From NCBI RefSeq assembly GCF_024362385.1, contig NZ_CP101466.1, forward strand, positions 2,232,001-2,296,000: 64,000 nt of DNA, read 5' to 3'. The DNA is from Arthrobacter sp. DNA4 (GTDB lineage: Bacteria > Actinomycetota > Actinomycetes > Actinomycetales > Micrococcaceae). The notes under the pieces were generated by a model. The model searched no databases, was not told where the DNA came from, and saw only the letters and a list, made by a program, of their open reading frames with translations. The translations under genes and the position numbers were made by a program. Positions 51,332-60,683 of this stretch are shown here, in pieces. Within the stretch, counting starts at the first letter, position 1; each line of letters starts with the position of its first letter.

Positions 51332-52111
51332 ATGAAATGGGACCCCGCAAAGTACGTCAAATTCGATGACCACCGGAACAGGCCGTTCTTCGACCTGACT
51401 GGCCGGATCCATGCTGACCGCCCCGTGCGGGTGGTCGACCTTGGCTGCGGGCCGGGGAACCTGACAGCTGCCCTGGCCGAACGCTGGCCCGGCGCCCAGG
51501 TGGTTGGCCTGGATTCCTCCGCGGAGATGTTGGCAAAGGCCGCCCCGCTGGCGCAGGCATTCCCCGCCCTGAGGTTCGAACATGCCGACATCGCCGAATG
51601 GATGCCCACTGGGGAGACAGACGTCGTGGTGAGCAACGCAGCCCTGCAGTGGGTGCCGGACCACCAGGACCTGATGCGCAGGTGGCTGAAGGCCCTCCGC
51701 CCGGGAGCCTGGTTCGCCATGCAGGTGCCGGGCAACTTCAACGCCCCCTCGCATTCCCTGATGCGGGAACTCGCGGCGTCCGACCGTTGGGCGGCCAAGC
51801 TGGGCGGCGTGCTGCGCGGCGGGGAGTCGGTGGGGGAGCCCGCGGACTACCTGGGCATCCTGCTCGACGCCGGCTGTGCGGCGGATGCCTGGGAAACGAG
51901 CTACCAGCAGGTCCTGCAGGGGCCCGACCCCGTGCTGGAGTGGGTCCGCGGCACGGCACTGCGGCCGGTTATGGCCGTCCTTCGCGACGACGACGCCAGG
52001 CATTTCGAAGCGGAGTACGCAGCCGCCCTCCGGGAGGCCTACCCCCAGGGGGCGCACGGCACCGTATTTCCATTCCGGCGGATCTTTGCCGTGGGCCGCA
52101 AGGAGGAGTAG
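51332..52111 (+). CDS. tam: Trans-aconitate 2-methyltransferase
   Basis: A 259-residue class I SAM methyltransferase. VRVVDLGCGPGNLTAALAER is motif I, GLDSSAEML motif II, and DVVVSNAALQWVPDH the conserved NAALQW signature of trans-aconitate methyltransferases. The N-terminal KWDPAKYVKFDDHRNRPFFDL is also characteristic. It methylates trans-aconitate, an inhibitor of aconitase, to detoxify it. A TAGGCT element lies at 51286, giving a leader of roughly 34 bases. The next gene on the same strand follows after 136 bases. Confidence 0.9.
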   Translation: MKWDPAKYVKFDDHRNRPFFDLTGRIHADRPVRVVDLGCGPGNLTAALAERWPGAQVVGLDSSAEMLAKAAPLAQAFPALRFEHADIAEWMPTGETDVVVSNAALQWVPDHQDLMRRWLKALRPGAWFAMQVPGNFNAPSHSLMRELAASDRWAAKLGGVLRGGESVGEPADYLGILLDAGCAADAWETSYQQVLQGPDPVLEWVRGTALRPVMAVLRDDDARHFEAEYAAALREAYPQGAHGTVFPFRRIFAVGRKEE

Positions 52112-52247
52112 GGGCCCGGACGCCGTGTTTTCCAGCACGTCACAGGACATGACAGCGCCTGAAAGTGATCTGGCTTACAATGGCCACTGTGCTTTGGGGT
52201 CAAGCCGCTGGCCCCCTCTTCGGCCGTAGGCATCTGCAGGGGGTATT

Positions 52248-53990
52248 TTGCTGGTCGGACTCTTAAAGCGGCAGCTTGCCGGCAAACACGCGCAGTTGTG
52301 GGCGATCGTTGTGCTCCAGCTTGTCCAGGCAGGCGCGAACTTGTTGCTGCCTACCGTGAACGCGGCCATCATCGATGACGGGATCGTGGCGGGCAAGCCC
52401 GACGTGATCTCACGGCTCGGCATGCTCATGGCCGCCATCGCCGTGGTCCAGGCAGCCTCCGCCATCGCGGCGGGCTACCTCGGAGCCGTCGTTGCCATGA
52501 GTATCGGGCACCGGCTGCGGGCAGAGGTGTTCAGCCGGATCCAGACGCTGTCCTCCCAGGACGTGGCCCTGTTCGGAACCCAAAGCCTGACCACCCGCGC
52601 CACGAACGATGTCCAGCAGATCCAGGCGTTCGCCCTGCTTGTCTTCACCATGCTCTTCGCGGGGCCGGCCATGGGCATCGGCGGGATAGTGCTGGCCGTC
52701 CAGCAGGACGTGGTGCTGTCCGTCGTCGTCATCGTCATCGTGCCCCTGCTGCTGCTGATCATGTATCTGATCGTCCGCCGGCTCATTCCGCTCTACCGGG
52801 AGGGCCAGGAACTGCTGGACCGGTCCGGCGGCATCCTGCGCGAACAGATCATCGGTGTGGATGTGATCCGCGCCTTCGTCCGCCAGGGCCATGAAGGGCG
52901 GCGTTTCGCGGCGGTCAACGCACGGTTGACCGCCAACAACCTCCGATCGGCGCTCCTGGTGGCCGGGATGCTGCCGATGATCATGCTGGTGGTCAACACC
53001 AGTTCGGTTGCCGTGGTGTGGTTCGGGGGCCACCGTATCCAGTCAGGACTCATGAACCTCGGAGCGCTCACGGCGTTCATCGCCTACATCATGCAGATCC
53101 TGCTGGCAATCATGATGTCCATGTATGTGCTGATGACGGCGCCGCGGGCAGCCGTCTGCGCCGAACGTATCCAGGCGGTGCTGGACACCGAGCCCTCCGT
53201 CACCAGTCCGGCCGGGCCGCAGCAGCTCCGGCCCGACCTGTCACAGCCGGCAACCCTGGCCTTCCACGGCGTTGGCTTCTCCTACCCGGGAGCAGAAGCT
53301 CCCGTGCTTGCGGACATCAGCTTTACCGCGGCTCCCGGTACCACCACCGCAATCGTGGGCGCAACCGGGAGCGGCAAGACCACGCTGCTGAACCTGATTC
53401 CACGGTTCCTCGACCCCACCCAGGGCCGCATCTTGCTGGCCGGCCACGACATTTGGGACCTGCCCCTGGACCAGCTGCGCGCAGCGATGGCCATCGTGCC
53501 CCAGCATTCCCACCTGTTCACCGGCACTATCGCCGACAACCTGCGGATGGCCGCGCCTGGGGCCACGGACGGGGAACTGTGGACGGCCCTGGAAACGGCG
53601 CAGACCATGCGGTTCATGGATGACCTCCCGCTGGGTCTTGCCACTCCCGTGGGCCAGGGAGGCGCCAGCCTGTCCGGCGGGCAGCGGCAAAGGCTGTGCA
53701 TCGCCCGGGCGTTGTTGCGAAAGGCGCCCCTCTACCTGTTTGACGACAGCTTCTCCGCCCTCGACTACGACACGGACACCAGGCTGCGGCAGGCCCTGGA
53801 ACAGGCGCTCGCCGCCGCGACGGTGGTCATCGTGGCCGAGCGCATTTCAGCCGTGGAGGACGCGGACCTCATCCTGGTGCTCGACGACGGCCGCCTCGTT
53901 GCGCAGGGAACGCACCGGGAGTTGCTGGAAACGTCCGCCACCTACCGCGAGATTGCAGAATCCCAGCTCGCGCTGGACGGCACGCTGTGA
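52248..53990 (+). CDS. ABC exporter half-transporter, subunit 1
   Basis: A 580-residue half-transporter: a six-helix membrane domain (about 15-300) and a nucleotide-binding domain. Walker A is GATGSGKTTL, signature LSGGQRQRL and Walker B LYLFDDSFSALD, where Asp replaces the usual catalytic Glu. This is the mark of a degenerate site in heterodimeric exporters such as BmrCD or TM287/288. It pairs with the next gene. Substrate unknown, possibly lipid or drug. The start is TTG with AGGGGG just upstream. Confidence 0.88.
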   Translation: MLVGLLKRQLAGKHAQLWAIVVLQLVQAGANLLLPTVNAAIIDDGIVAGKPDVISRLGMLMAAIAVVQAASAIAAGYLGAVVAMSIGHRLRAEVFSRIQTLSSQDVALFGTQSLTTRATNDVQQIQAFALLVFTMLFAGPAMGIGGIVLAVQQDVVLSVVVIVIVPLLLLIMYLIVRRLIPLYREGQELLDRSGGILREQIIGVDVIRAFVRQGHEGRRFAAVNARLTANNLRSALLVAGMLPMIMLVVNTSSVAVVWFGGHRIQSGLMNLGALTAFIAYIMQILLAIMMSMYVLMTAPRAAVCAERIQAVLDTEPSVTSPAGPQQLRPDLSQPATLAFHGVGFSYPGAEAPVLADISFTAAPGTTTAIVGATGSGKTTLLNLIPRFLDPTQGRILLAGHDIWDLPLDQLRAAMAIVPQHSHLFTGTIADNLRMAAPGATDGELWTALETAQTMRFMDDLPLGLATPVGQGGASLSGGQRQRLCIARALLRKAPLYLFDDSFSALDYDTDTRLRQALEQALAAATVVIVAERISAVEDADLILVLDDGRLVAQGTHRELLETSATYREIAESQLALDGTL

Positions 53991-55798
53991 CGGCTGGGGA
54001 AGAAGCCGGGGAAACGGCGTACAGGTTCTGGCCAACGGCCGACAGGCTCCTCGGCCTCCTGCGCCCCTTCCGGCTCCAGATGCTCGGAGCGGTGGGATCC
54101 ACCTGTGCCTTTGCCGTCCTCAACGTCGCGGCACCCAAGTACCTCGGTGATGCCACCGACGAGGTGGTGGAGGGCGTCCTCCAGGGCAGCCTGGACCAAC
54201 GCCTCGGAGCCCTCCTGGCAGCCGTGGCGACGATGTACGTCTTTGCTTCCCTGTTCAACTGGGTCCAGGGCGCGTTGACCGCCCGGGCCGTGCAGGGGCT
54301 CATGTACCGCCTGCGCGCGTCGGTGGAGGACAAGCTGCACCGGCTGCCCTCCACCTACTTCCGCGAACGCTCCCGCGGTGACGTGCTGAGCCGTGCCACC
54401 AACGACATCGACAACATCGCCCAGGCCCTGAACCAGGTCCTGACCCAGCTCATCGTGTCGGTCCTGATGCTGTGCGGCTCGCTGGCCATGATGCTGTGGA
54501 TCTCACCGCTGCTCGCGGCCATCGCCATTGCCACCGTCCCCGTCTCCACATTGATCACGGTCCTGGTGGCCAGGCGGTCCCAGGAGCATTTTGCCCGGCA
54601 GTGGAAGGAGACCGGGGAACTGAACAGCCACGTGGAGGAATTCATCAGTGGCCACGAAGTCATCAAGGCTTTCGGCCGGCAGGAACAGGCGGCGGACGTC
54701 TTCACCCGCAGCAATGGACGCCTGGCGCGGGCGGCAGCCAAGGCGCAGTACTCAGCCGGGGTGGTCCAGCCACTGATGGTGCTGATGTCCAACCTCAACT
54801 ACATCGCGGTTGCCGTGGTGGGGGCCCTGCAGGTCATCGCAGGCGCCATGACCATCGGGGGAGTCCAGGCCTTCATCCAGTTCAGCCGGCTGTTCACCCA
54901 GCCGGTGGGCCAGATCGGCGGGCTGTTGAACGTCATGCAGTCGTGCGCGGCGTCGGCCGCCAGGGTATTCGTCCTCCTGGACGCCGGCGAAGACCCGCCG
55001 GAGCCGGGCGGGCAGGGTGCCGCCACCCCGGCCGGCGGCCGCATAACCTTCCATGACGTCACCTTCGGCTACCCCGGATCCGTGCCCGCCGTCCGCAACC
55101 TCACCTTCACCGTGGAGCCGGGGCAGGCAGTAGCCATCGTGGGACACACCGGCGCAGGCAAGAGCACCGTGGTGAATCTCCTCATGCGGTTCCTGGAACC
55201 CTCATCCGGCGTGATCACCATGGGCGGGCAGGACATTGCCGCAATTCCCCGGGACCAGTTGCGGGCGCAGTTCGGTGTGGTCCTCCAGGATTCCTGGCTC
55301 TTCGACGGCAGCATCCGCGAAAATATCGCCTACGGCCTGCCTGGCGCGCCGGATGCTGCCATCGTCGCTGCCGCTGAGGCCACCCACGCGGACCGCTTCA
55401 TCAGGTCGCTGCCCCACGGATACGGAACGGTGCTGGAAAACGGCGGGGAGCCGCTCAGCCAGGGCCAGCGGCAACTGCTCACCATCGCCCGGGCGCAGCT
55501 TGCGGGGCGGGCCGTCCTGGTCCTGGACGAAGCAACCAGTTCCGTGGATTCCAGGACGGAATTGCTCATCCGCCAGGCGATGCAGAGGCTCCGCCACGGA
55601 CGGACGAGCTTCATGATCGCCCACCGTTTGTCCACTATCCGCAACGCTGATCTAATTCTCGTCATGGACCACGGACGCATCGTTGAGCAGGGTACGCATG
55701 CAAGCCTGCTTGCCGCCAACAGTTACTACGCCAAGCTGTACAACGCCCAGTTTGCCGAACGGGACGGCAGGGCAGAGGTCCTGGAGAACGGCCTGTGA
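53987..55798 (+). CDS. ABC exporter half-transporter, subunit 2
   Basis: A 603-residue half-transporter with the same layout: six membrane helices then an ATPase domain with Walker A GHTGAGKST, Walker B VLVLDEATSSVD (catalytic Glu present) and signature LSQGQRQLL, where the usual Gly-Gly is Gln-Gly. Together with subunit 1 one site would be canonical and the other degenerate, as in heterodimeric exporters. The GTG overlaps the previous stop by four bases, and its own stop overlaps the regulator start by four. Confidence 0.88.
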   Translation: MTAGEEAGETAYRFWPTADRLLGLLRPFRLQMLGAVGSTCAFAVLNVAAPKYLGDATDEVVEGVLQGSLDQRLGALLAAVATMYVFASLFNWVQGALTARAVQGLMYRLRASVEDKLHRLPSTYFRERSRGDVLSRATNDIDNIAQALNQVLTQLIVSVLMLCGSLAMMLWISPLLAAIAIATVPVSTLITVLVARRSQEHFARQWKETGELNSHVEEFISGHEVIKAFGRQEQAADVFTRSNGRLARAAAKAQYSAGVVQPLMVLMSNLNYIAVAVVGALQVIAGAMTIGGVQAFIQFSRLFTQPVGQIGGLLNVMQSCAASAARVFVLLDAGEDPPEPGGQGAATPAGGRITFHDVTFGYPGSVPAVRNLTFTVEPGQAVAIVGHTGAGKSTVVNLLMRFLEPSSGVITMGGQDIAAIPRDQLRAQFGVVLQDSWLFDGSIRENIAYGLPGAPDAAIVAAAEATHADRFIRSLPHGYGTVLENGGEPLSQGQRQLLTIARAQLAGRAVLVLDEATSSVDSRTELLIRQAMQRLRHGRTSFMIAHRLSTIRNADLILVMDHGRIVEQGTHASLLAANSYYAKLYNAQFAERDGRAEVLENGL

Positions 55799-56175
55799 GC
55801 GCCGCCGGAGAGTTTCCCGGTTCCTGGCGGCCCAATCCGGCCAGCAGCGTGGCGCTGTTCGAACAGCTGCGGCTCCAGGTCATCCATCTGGCGGACAACG
55901 GCGCCCTGGCGCCGGGTACCAGGCTCCCTGCGGTGCGGGCCCTTGCAGAGAAACTCGACGTCGCCCCGCACACCGTGGCAAGGGCGTACAAGGAACTGGA
56001 GGCGGCCGGCATCGTTGCCACCCGGGGACGCAACGGGACCGTGGTCTCGGCACGTGACGAGAGGCTGGGTGGCCTGTCCGAGGCCGCTGCCGCCTATGCC
56101 GCCGTCGCCAAATCCCAGGGCGCCAGCTTCGCCGAGGCCGTGAAACTCCTGGCCGCCGCCTACGATGTTCCCTGA
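55795..56175 (+). CDS. GntR-family regulator (YtrA type)
   Basis: A 126-residue GntR protein with an N-terminal winged helix (VALFEQLRLQVIHLADNGAL, LPAVRALAEKLDVAPHTVARAYKELEAAGIV, TRGRNGTVV) and a short C-terminal helical tail, the YtrA layout. Such small regulators usually repress an adjacent ABC transporter operon, and this gene is the last of a three-gene unit with 4-base overlaps. It very probably controls this exporter, and the ligand is unknown. Confidence 0.88.
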   Translation: MSAAGEFPGSWRPNPASSVALFEQLRLQVIHLADNGALAPGTRLPAVRALAEKLDVAPHTVARAYKELEAAGIVATRGRNGTVVSARDERLGGLSEAAAAYAAVAKSQGASFAEAVKLLAAAYDVP

Positions 56176-56193
56176 GGGCGGAACCGTCGATGT

Positions 56194-56209
56194 TCGAAAA
56201 AGTTTTCGA
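56194..56209. promoter_or_regulatory. LexA-like palindrome (SOS box) upstream of uvrA
   Basis: TCGAAAAAGTTTTCGA at 56194-56209 has the layout of the actinobacterial LexA box (TCGAAC-N4-GTTCGA) with 10 of 12 consensus bases. It ends just before a -10-like TAGCAT, so LexA bound here would block transcription of uvrA. Confidence 0.6.
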
Positions 56210-56210
56210 T

Positions 56211-56216
56211 TAGCAT
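56211..56216 (+). promoter_or_regulatory. Predicted -10 box (TAGCAT) for uvrA
   Basis: TAGCAT ends six bases before GTG 56223 and lies one base after the LexA-like palindrome. A leaderless uvrA message is implied. Confidence 0.5.
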
Positions 56217-56222
56217 TATGGG

Positions 56223-59147
56223 GTGCCTAAAGCCTTAGCTGAAGAAACCCCTGCCCCCGCCACCTCCCTCGCCGTCCCCCCTGCTGCCTCCCTGCAGCGT
56301 CCGGACCTCTCCCGCCTCGTGGTGAAGGGCGCGCGGGAGCACAACCTGCGCAACGTGGACCTCGACCTGCCGCGTGATGCCATGATCGTCTTCACCGGCC
56401 TCTCGGGCTCCGGGAAGTCCTCGCTGGCATTCGACACCATTTTCGCCGAAGGCCAGCGGCGCTACGTTGAATCCCTCTCCGCTTACGCACGCCAGTTCCT
56501 GGGCCAGGTGGACAAGCCTGACGTCGATTTCATCGAAGGCCTCTCCCCGGCGGTCTCCATCGACCAGAAATCCACCAGCAAGAACCCCCGGTCAACGGTG
56601 GGCACCATCACCGAAATCTACGACTACATGCGACTGTTGTGGGCGCGTGTTGGCAGGCCGCACTGCCCGGTCTGCGGCGAGCCGGTGTCCAAGCAGACCC
56701 CGCAGCAGATCGTGGACCAGCTCCTTGAACTCGACGAGGGCACACGCTTCCAGGTCCTGGCACCGGTGGTGCGCGGACGCAAGGGCGAGTTCGTGGACCT
56801 CTTCAAGGAACTGACGGCAAAGGGATATTCGCGGGCACGGGTGGACGGCAACCTGGTCCAGCTGAGCGATCCTCCCAAGCTCGGCAAGCAGTTCAAGCAC
56901 ACCATCGAAGTAGTAGTGGACCGCCTGGTGGTCAAGGAAGGCATCAGCCAACGGCTCACGGACTCCATCGAAACAGCCCTTGGGCTGTCCGAGGGCCGCG
57001 TCCTGGCCGAATTCGTGGACCTCGAAGCCGATGCGCCGGGACGGATCCGGGCGTTCTCCGAAAACCTTGCATGCCCCAACGAGCACCCGCTCGCCATCGA
57101 TGAGATCGAGCCCCGCTCGTTCTCATTCAACAACCCGTTCGGCGCCTGCGCCGCCTGCAGTGGAATCGGCACCCGGCTTGAGGTTGATGAGGAACTCATC
57201 GTGCCCAACCCGGAGCTGTCCCTGTCGGAGGGCGCCATCGCACCATGGTCGCTGGGCACGGCCACCACCGAATACTGGAACCGGCTCCTGGAAGGCCTGG
57301 CCAAGGAAGTGGGCTTCTCCATGGCCACGCCGTGGGAGAAGCTGGGCAAGGATGTACGCCAGACCATCCTGCATGGCAAGGACCACAAGGTGGTGGTGCA
57401 GTACCGCAACCGCTTTGGCCGCGAACGCAAGTACAGCACCGGGTTCGAAGGCGCCATCCAGTACGTCCACCGCAAGCACGGCGAGACCGATTCGGACTGG
57501 GCCCGCGACCGCTACGAGGAATACATGCGGCAGGTTCCCTGCCCCGCCTGCAACGGCGCACGCCTCAACCCGGCATCCTTGTCGGTGCTGATCAACGGCA
57601 AGTCCATCGCCGAGGTGGCCGCGCTGCCCATGCGGGATTGCGCGGAGTTCCTGAACAACCTGGTGTTGACCGGGCGCGAAGCCCAGATCGCCCACCAGGT
57701 CCTCAAGGAGATCCAGGCCCGCCTGACGTTCCTCCTGGACGTTGGACTGGAGTACCTCAACCTCGAGCGTCCGTCCGCCACCCTCTCCGGCGGCGAAGCG
57801 CAGCGCATCAGGCTCGCCACCCAGATCGGGTCCGGCCTGGTGGGCGTCCTCTACGTCCTGGACGAACCCTCCATCGGCCTGCACCAGCGGGACAACCGCC
57901 GGCTGATCGAAACCCTCACCCGGCTCCGCGACATGGGAAACACCCTCATCGTCGTGGAGCACGACGAAGACACCATCCACGTTGCTGACTGGATCGTGGA
58001 CATCGGACCCGGCGCCGGCGAGCACGGCGGCCAGGTTGTCCACTCCGGGACCTACAAGGAGCTGCTGGACAACAAGGAATCGCTGACCGGCGACTACCTG
58101 TCCGGCCGCAAGGCCATCGAGGTACCGAAGAAACGCCGTAAATACGACAAAAAGCGTGAGATCAAAGTGGTGGGCGCGCGGGAGAACAACCTCCTGAACG
58201 TCGACGCAGCCTTCCCGCTGGGACTCTTCACCGCGGTGACCGGCGTGAGTGGTTCGGGCAAATCCACGCTCGTCAACGAGATCCTCTACAAGGTGCTGGC
58301 GAACAAACTCAACGGGGCCAAGCAGGTGGCGGGCCGGCACAAGACCGTGCAGGGCCTGGAACACCTGGACAAGGTGGTCCACGTGGACCAGAGCCCCATC
58401 GGCCGTACCCCGCGGTCCAACCCGGCCACGTACACGGGCGTGTTCGACAACATCCGCAAGCTCTTCGCCGAGACCACCGAAGCAAAGGTGCGTGGCTACC
58501 TTCCCGGGCGGTTCTCCTTCAACGTCAAGGGCGGACGCTGCGAGGCATGCTCCGGTGACGGCACGCTGAAGATCGAGATGAACTTCCTGCCGGACGTCTA
58601 CGTGCCGTGCGAGGTGTGCCACGGTGCCCGCTACAACCGGGAAACCCTGGAGGTGCATTACAAGGGCAAGACCATCGCCGACGTCCTCAACATGCCCATC
58701 GAGGAGGGCGCGGAGTTCTTTGCGGCGTTCTCACCCATCGCACGCCACCTGAACACCCTGGTGGACGTGGGACTGGGCTACGTCCGCCTGGGCCAGCTTA
58801 CCACCACCCTCTCCGGCGGTGAGGCGCAACGGGTCAAGCTTGCGGCAGAACTGCAGAAGCGGTCCAACGGCCGCAGCATCTACGTCCTGGACGAGCCAAC
58901 AACAGGCCTGCACTTCGAGGACATCCGGAAGCTGCTCATGGTCCTGCAGGGGCTGGTGGACAAGGGCAACACGGTGATCACCATCGAACACAACCTGGAC
59001 GTCATCAAGAGCGCCGACTGGCTGGTGGACCTCGGGCCGGACGGCGGCTCCGGCGGCGGCCAGATCGTCGCGGCGGGAACGCCGGAGCAGGTGGCCAAGT
59101 CCTCCACCAGCCACACCGGAAAGTTCCTGGCCGAAATACTCGGCTGA
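56223..59147 (+). CDS. uvrA: Excinuclease ABC subunit A
   Basis: A 974-residue full-length UvrA. The first module has [14 protein letters not shown], then the UvrB-binding domain (about 120-250, [20 protein letters not shown] onward), CAACSGIG, and [24 protein letters not shown] and [12 protein letters not shown] close it. The second module has [42 protein letters not shown] and [14 protein letters not shown]. It scans DNA for damage and loads UvrB. GTG start. It contrasts with the short paralogue at 5010-7616, which lacks the UvrB-binding domain. Confidence 0.97.
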   Translation: MPKALAEETPAPATSLAVPPAASLQRPDLSRLVVKGAREHNLRNVDLDLPRDAMIVFTGLSGSGKSSLAFDTIFAEGQRRYVESLSAYARQFLGQVDKPDVDFIEGLSPAVSIDQKSTSKNPRSTVGTITEIYDYMRLLWARVGRPHCPVCGEPVSKQTPQQIVDQLLELDEGTRFQVLAPVVRGRKGEFVDLFKELTAKGYSRARVDGNLVQLSDPPKLGKQFKHTIEVVVDRLVVKEGISQRLTDSIETALGLSEGRVLAEFVDLEADAPGRIRAFSENLACPNEHPLAIDEIEPRSFSFNNPFGACAACSGIGTRLEVDEELIVPNPELSLSEGAIAPWSLGTATTEYWNRLLEGLAKEVGFSMATPWEKLGKDVRQTILHGKDHKVVVQYRNRFGRERKYSTGFEGAIQYVHRKHGETDSDWARDRYEEYMRQVPCPACNGARLNPASLSVLINGKSIAEVAALPMRDCAEFLNNLVLTGREAQIAHQVLKEIQARLTFLLDVGLEYLNLERPSATLSGGEAQRIRLATQIGSGLVGVLYVLDEPSIGLHQRDNRRLIETLTRLRDMGNTLIVVEHDEDTIHVADWIVDIGPGAGEHGGQVVHSGTYKELLDNKESLTGDYLSGRKAIEVPKKRRKYDKKREIKVVGARENNLLNVDAAFPLGLFTAVTGVSGSGKSTLVNEILYKVLANKLNGAKQVAGRHKTVQGLEHLDKVVHVDQSPIGRTPRSNPATYTGVFDNIRKLFAETTEAKVRGYLPGRFSFNVKGGRCEACSGDGTLKIEMNFLPDVYVPCEVCHGARYNRETLEVHYKGKTIADVLNMPIEEGAEFFAAFSPIARHLNTLVDVGLGYVRLGQLTTTLSGGEAQRVKLAAELQKRSNGRSIYVLDEPTTGLHFEDIRKLLMVLQGLVDKGNTVITIEHNLDVIKSADWLVDLGPDGGSGGGQIVAAGTPEQVAKSSTSHTGKFLAEILG

Positions 59148-59226
59148 CCGACGGAAACCGCATGGAAGTATTCCTGGACGGGAATGCGAGTTTCAGGCAT
59201 TCCTGCTGTCGTGAGAAACTAACCCG

Positions 59227-59943
59227 GTGACTTCAACAACAGTGCCCGTGATCTTTGACCTGGACGGCACTCTTGTCGATCCGGCCGGTGGAATAACTGA
59301 AGGGATTGCCTCAGCCCTCCGCGGGCTGGGGCTCCCGGTTCCCGGCCAGGACCTGCTCGATTCGATGATTGGCCCCAAGCTGAGCGATTCCCTGCTCAAC
59401 GTGGCAAACGTGCCCGCGGAGCGCGTGGAAGAGGTGGTCCACCGGTACCGCGAACACTACGTCGCCAGGGGAATTGCCCAGAGCCGGCTCTACCCCGGTA
59501 TCCGGGAAATCCTGGAATCCTTCGCGGCGGCGGGACGCCCCGTTGCTGTGGCAACGCAAAAACCCCAGCGGCTGGCGCATAAAGTCCTGGCACACCACGG
59601 CATCGACGGCCTCTTCCACGGCATCCACGGCTCTGCCGACGACGAAACGCTGGTGGAAGGCGTCCCCCTGGGCAAGACCCAGATCATCGCCGCCGCCCTG
59701 AGGGACCTGGACACCCAGCACGCCATTATGGTGGGCGACCGCGCCCAGGACGTGTCCGGTGCCATCGCCAACGGGCTGGACTGCATTGGAGTTGTCTGGG
59801 GATTCGCGCCCGACGGGGAGCTGGAGGAAGCCGGATCCGTGGCGGTCGTCAGCACGGGCGAGGAACTGGTAGCGGTCATCGAGCGGCTGCAGGCGGTCCA
59901 CACCGCGGCCATGAGCGGGGTGGTCAACGATGGAAATGTTTGA
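59227..59943 (+). CDS. HAD-family hydrolase (phosphoglycolate phosphatase-like)
   Basis: A 238-residue HAD phosphatase with a helical cap: VIFDLDGTLVDPAGG (motif I), VAVATQKPQRLAHKVL (motif II Thr with the following Lys), and IMVGDRAQDVSGAIANG (motif IV). It is close to Gph/PpaX/YsbA-like enzymes, but the natural substrate is uncertain. It overlaps the acyltransferase gene by 14 bases and probably shares its transcript. Confidence 0.88.
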   Translation: MTSTTVPVIFDLDGTLVDPAGGITEGIASALRGLGLPVPGQDLLDSMIGPKLSDSLLNVANVPAERVEEVVHRYREHYVARGIAQSRLYPGIREILESFAAAGRPVAVATQKPQRLAHKVLAHHGIDGLFHGIHGSADDETLVEGVPLGKTQIIAAALRDLDTQHAIMVGDRAQDVSGAIANGLDCIGVVWGFAPDGELEEAGSVAVVSTGEELVAVIERLQAVHTAAMSGVVNDGNV

Positions 59944-60598
59944 TGCCGTCCGCTGGACCACGCGCAACCTGATCGCCGGCACCTGCCGGCCCACCGTCGT
60001 CGGACTCGAAAACGTCCCTTCCGATGGCCCCTTTATCGTGGCACCCAACCACCTGTCCTTCTTCGACAGCGTGATCGTCCAGGCCCTGATGCCGCGGCCG
60101 GTTGCCTTCTTTGCCAAGGCCGAGTACTTCACCACGGGCGGCGTCAAGGGCAAGGTCATGAAAGCCTTTTTCGAATCCGTCGGCTCCATCCCCGTGGAGC
60201 GGGGTGAGCAGGCAGCCAGCGTCCAGGCACTGAAAACCCTGCTGGACATCCTGGAGTCCGGCCGCGGCATCGGCATCTACCCCGAGGGCACGCGCTCCCG
60301 CGACGGCATCCTCTACCGGGGACGCACCGGCGTCGGCTGGCTGGCCCTCACCACCGGGGCGCCCGTGATCCCCGTCGGGCTGATCGGGACCGAAAAGCTT
60401 CAGCGTGCTTACGAAAAAGGGGTCAAGCCGCAGCACTTCACCATGAAGGTGGGGGAGCCGCTGTACTTCGACAAGACGGGACCGGACCACTCACTGCCGG
60501 CCCGCCGCGAGGTCACGGACAGGATCATGGACGCAATCGCCGGCCTCAGCGGCCAGGAGCGCTCCGCCAGTTACAACCAGAGCAAGTCCGCCGAGTAA
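59930..60598 (+). CDS. Lysophospholipid acyltransferase (PlsC-like)
   Basis: A 222-residue PlsC/AGPAT-family acyltransferase. The catalytic NHLSFFD (H-X4-D motif) lies near residue 40, and YPEGTRSRDG (block III), followed by VIPVGLIGTEKL, completes the active site. It should acylate lysophosphatidic acid to phosphatidic acid at the membrane. No clear membrane helix is visible apart from moderately hydrophobic stretches. The ATG lies within the end of the HAD gene. Confidence 0.9.
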   Translation: MEMFDAVRWTTRNLIAGTCRPTVVGLENVPSDGPFIVAPNHLSFFDSVIVQALMPRPVAFFAKAEYFTTGGVKGKVMKAFFESVGSIPVERGEQAASVQALKTLLDILESGRGIGIYPEGTRSRDGILYRGRTGVGWLALTTGAPVIPVGLIGTEKLQRAYEKGVKPQHFTMKVGEPLYFDKTGPDHSLPARREVTDRIMDAIAGLSGQERSASYNQSKSAE

Positions 60599-60671
60599 CC
60601 GGAAACCGCCGCACGCAGGCCCGGACCGGGTCTGGATGCTCCGGTTGGCATGGAGAGCCGGCGCGACTCAG

Positions 60672-60677
60672 TAGACT
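60672..60677 (+). promoter_or_regulatory. Predicted -10 box (TAGACT) for uvrC
   Basis: TAGACT ends six bases before GTG 60684, with no Shine-Dalgarno sequence in the gap. TTGGCA at 60645-60650 is the nearest -35-like element but the spacing is long (21 bases). Confidence 0.45.
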
Positions 60678-60683
60678 TGATAG

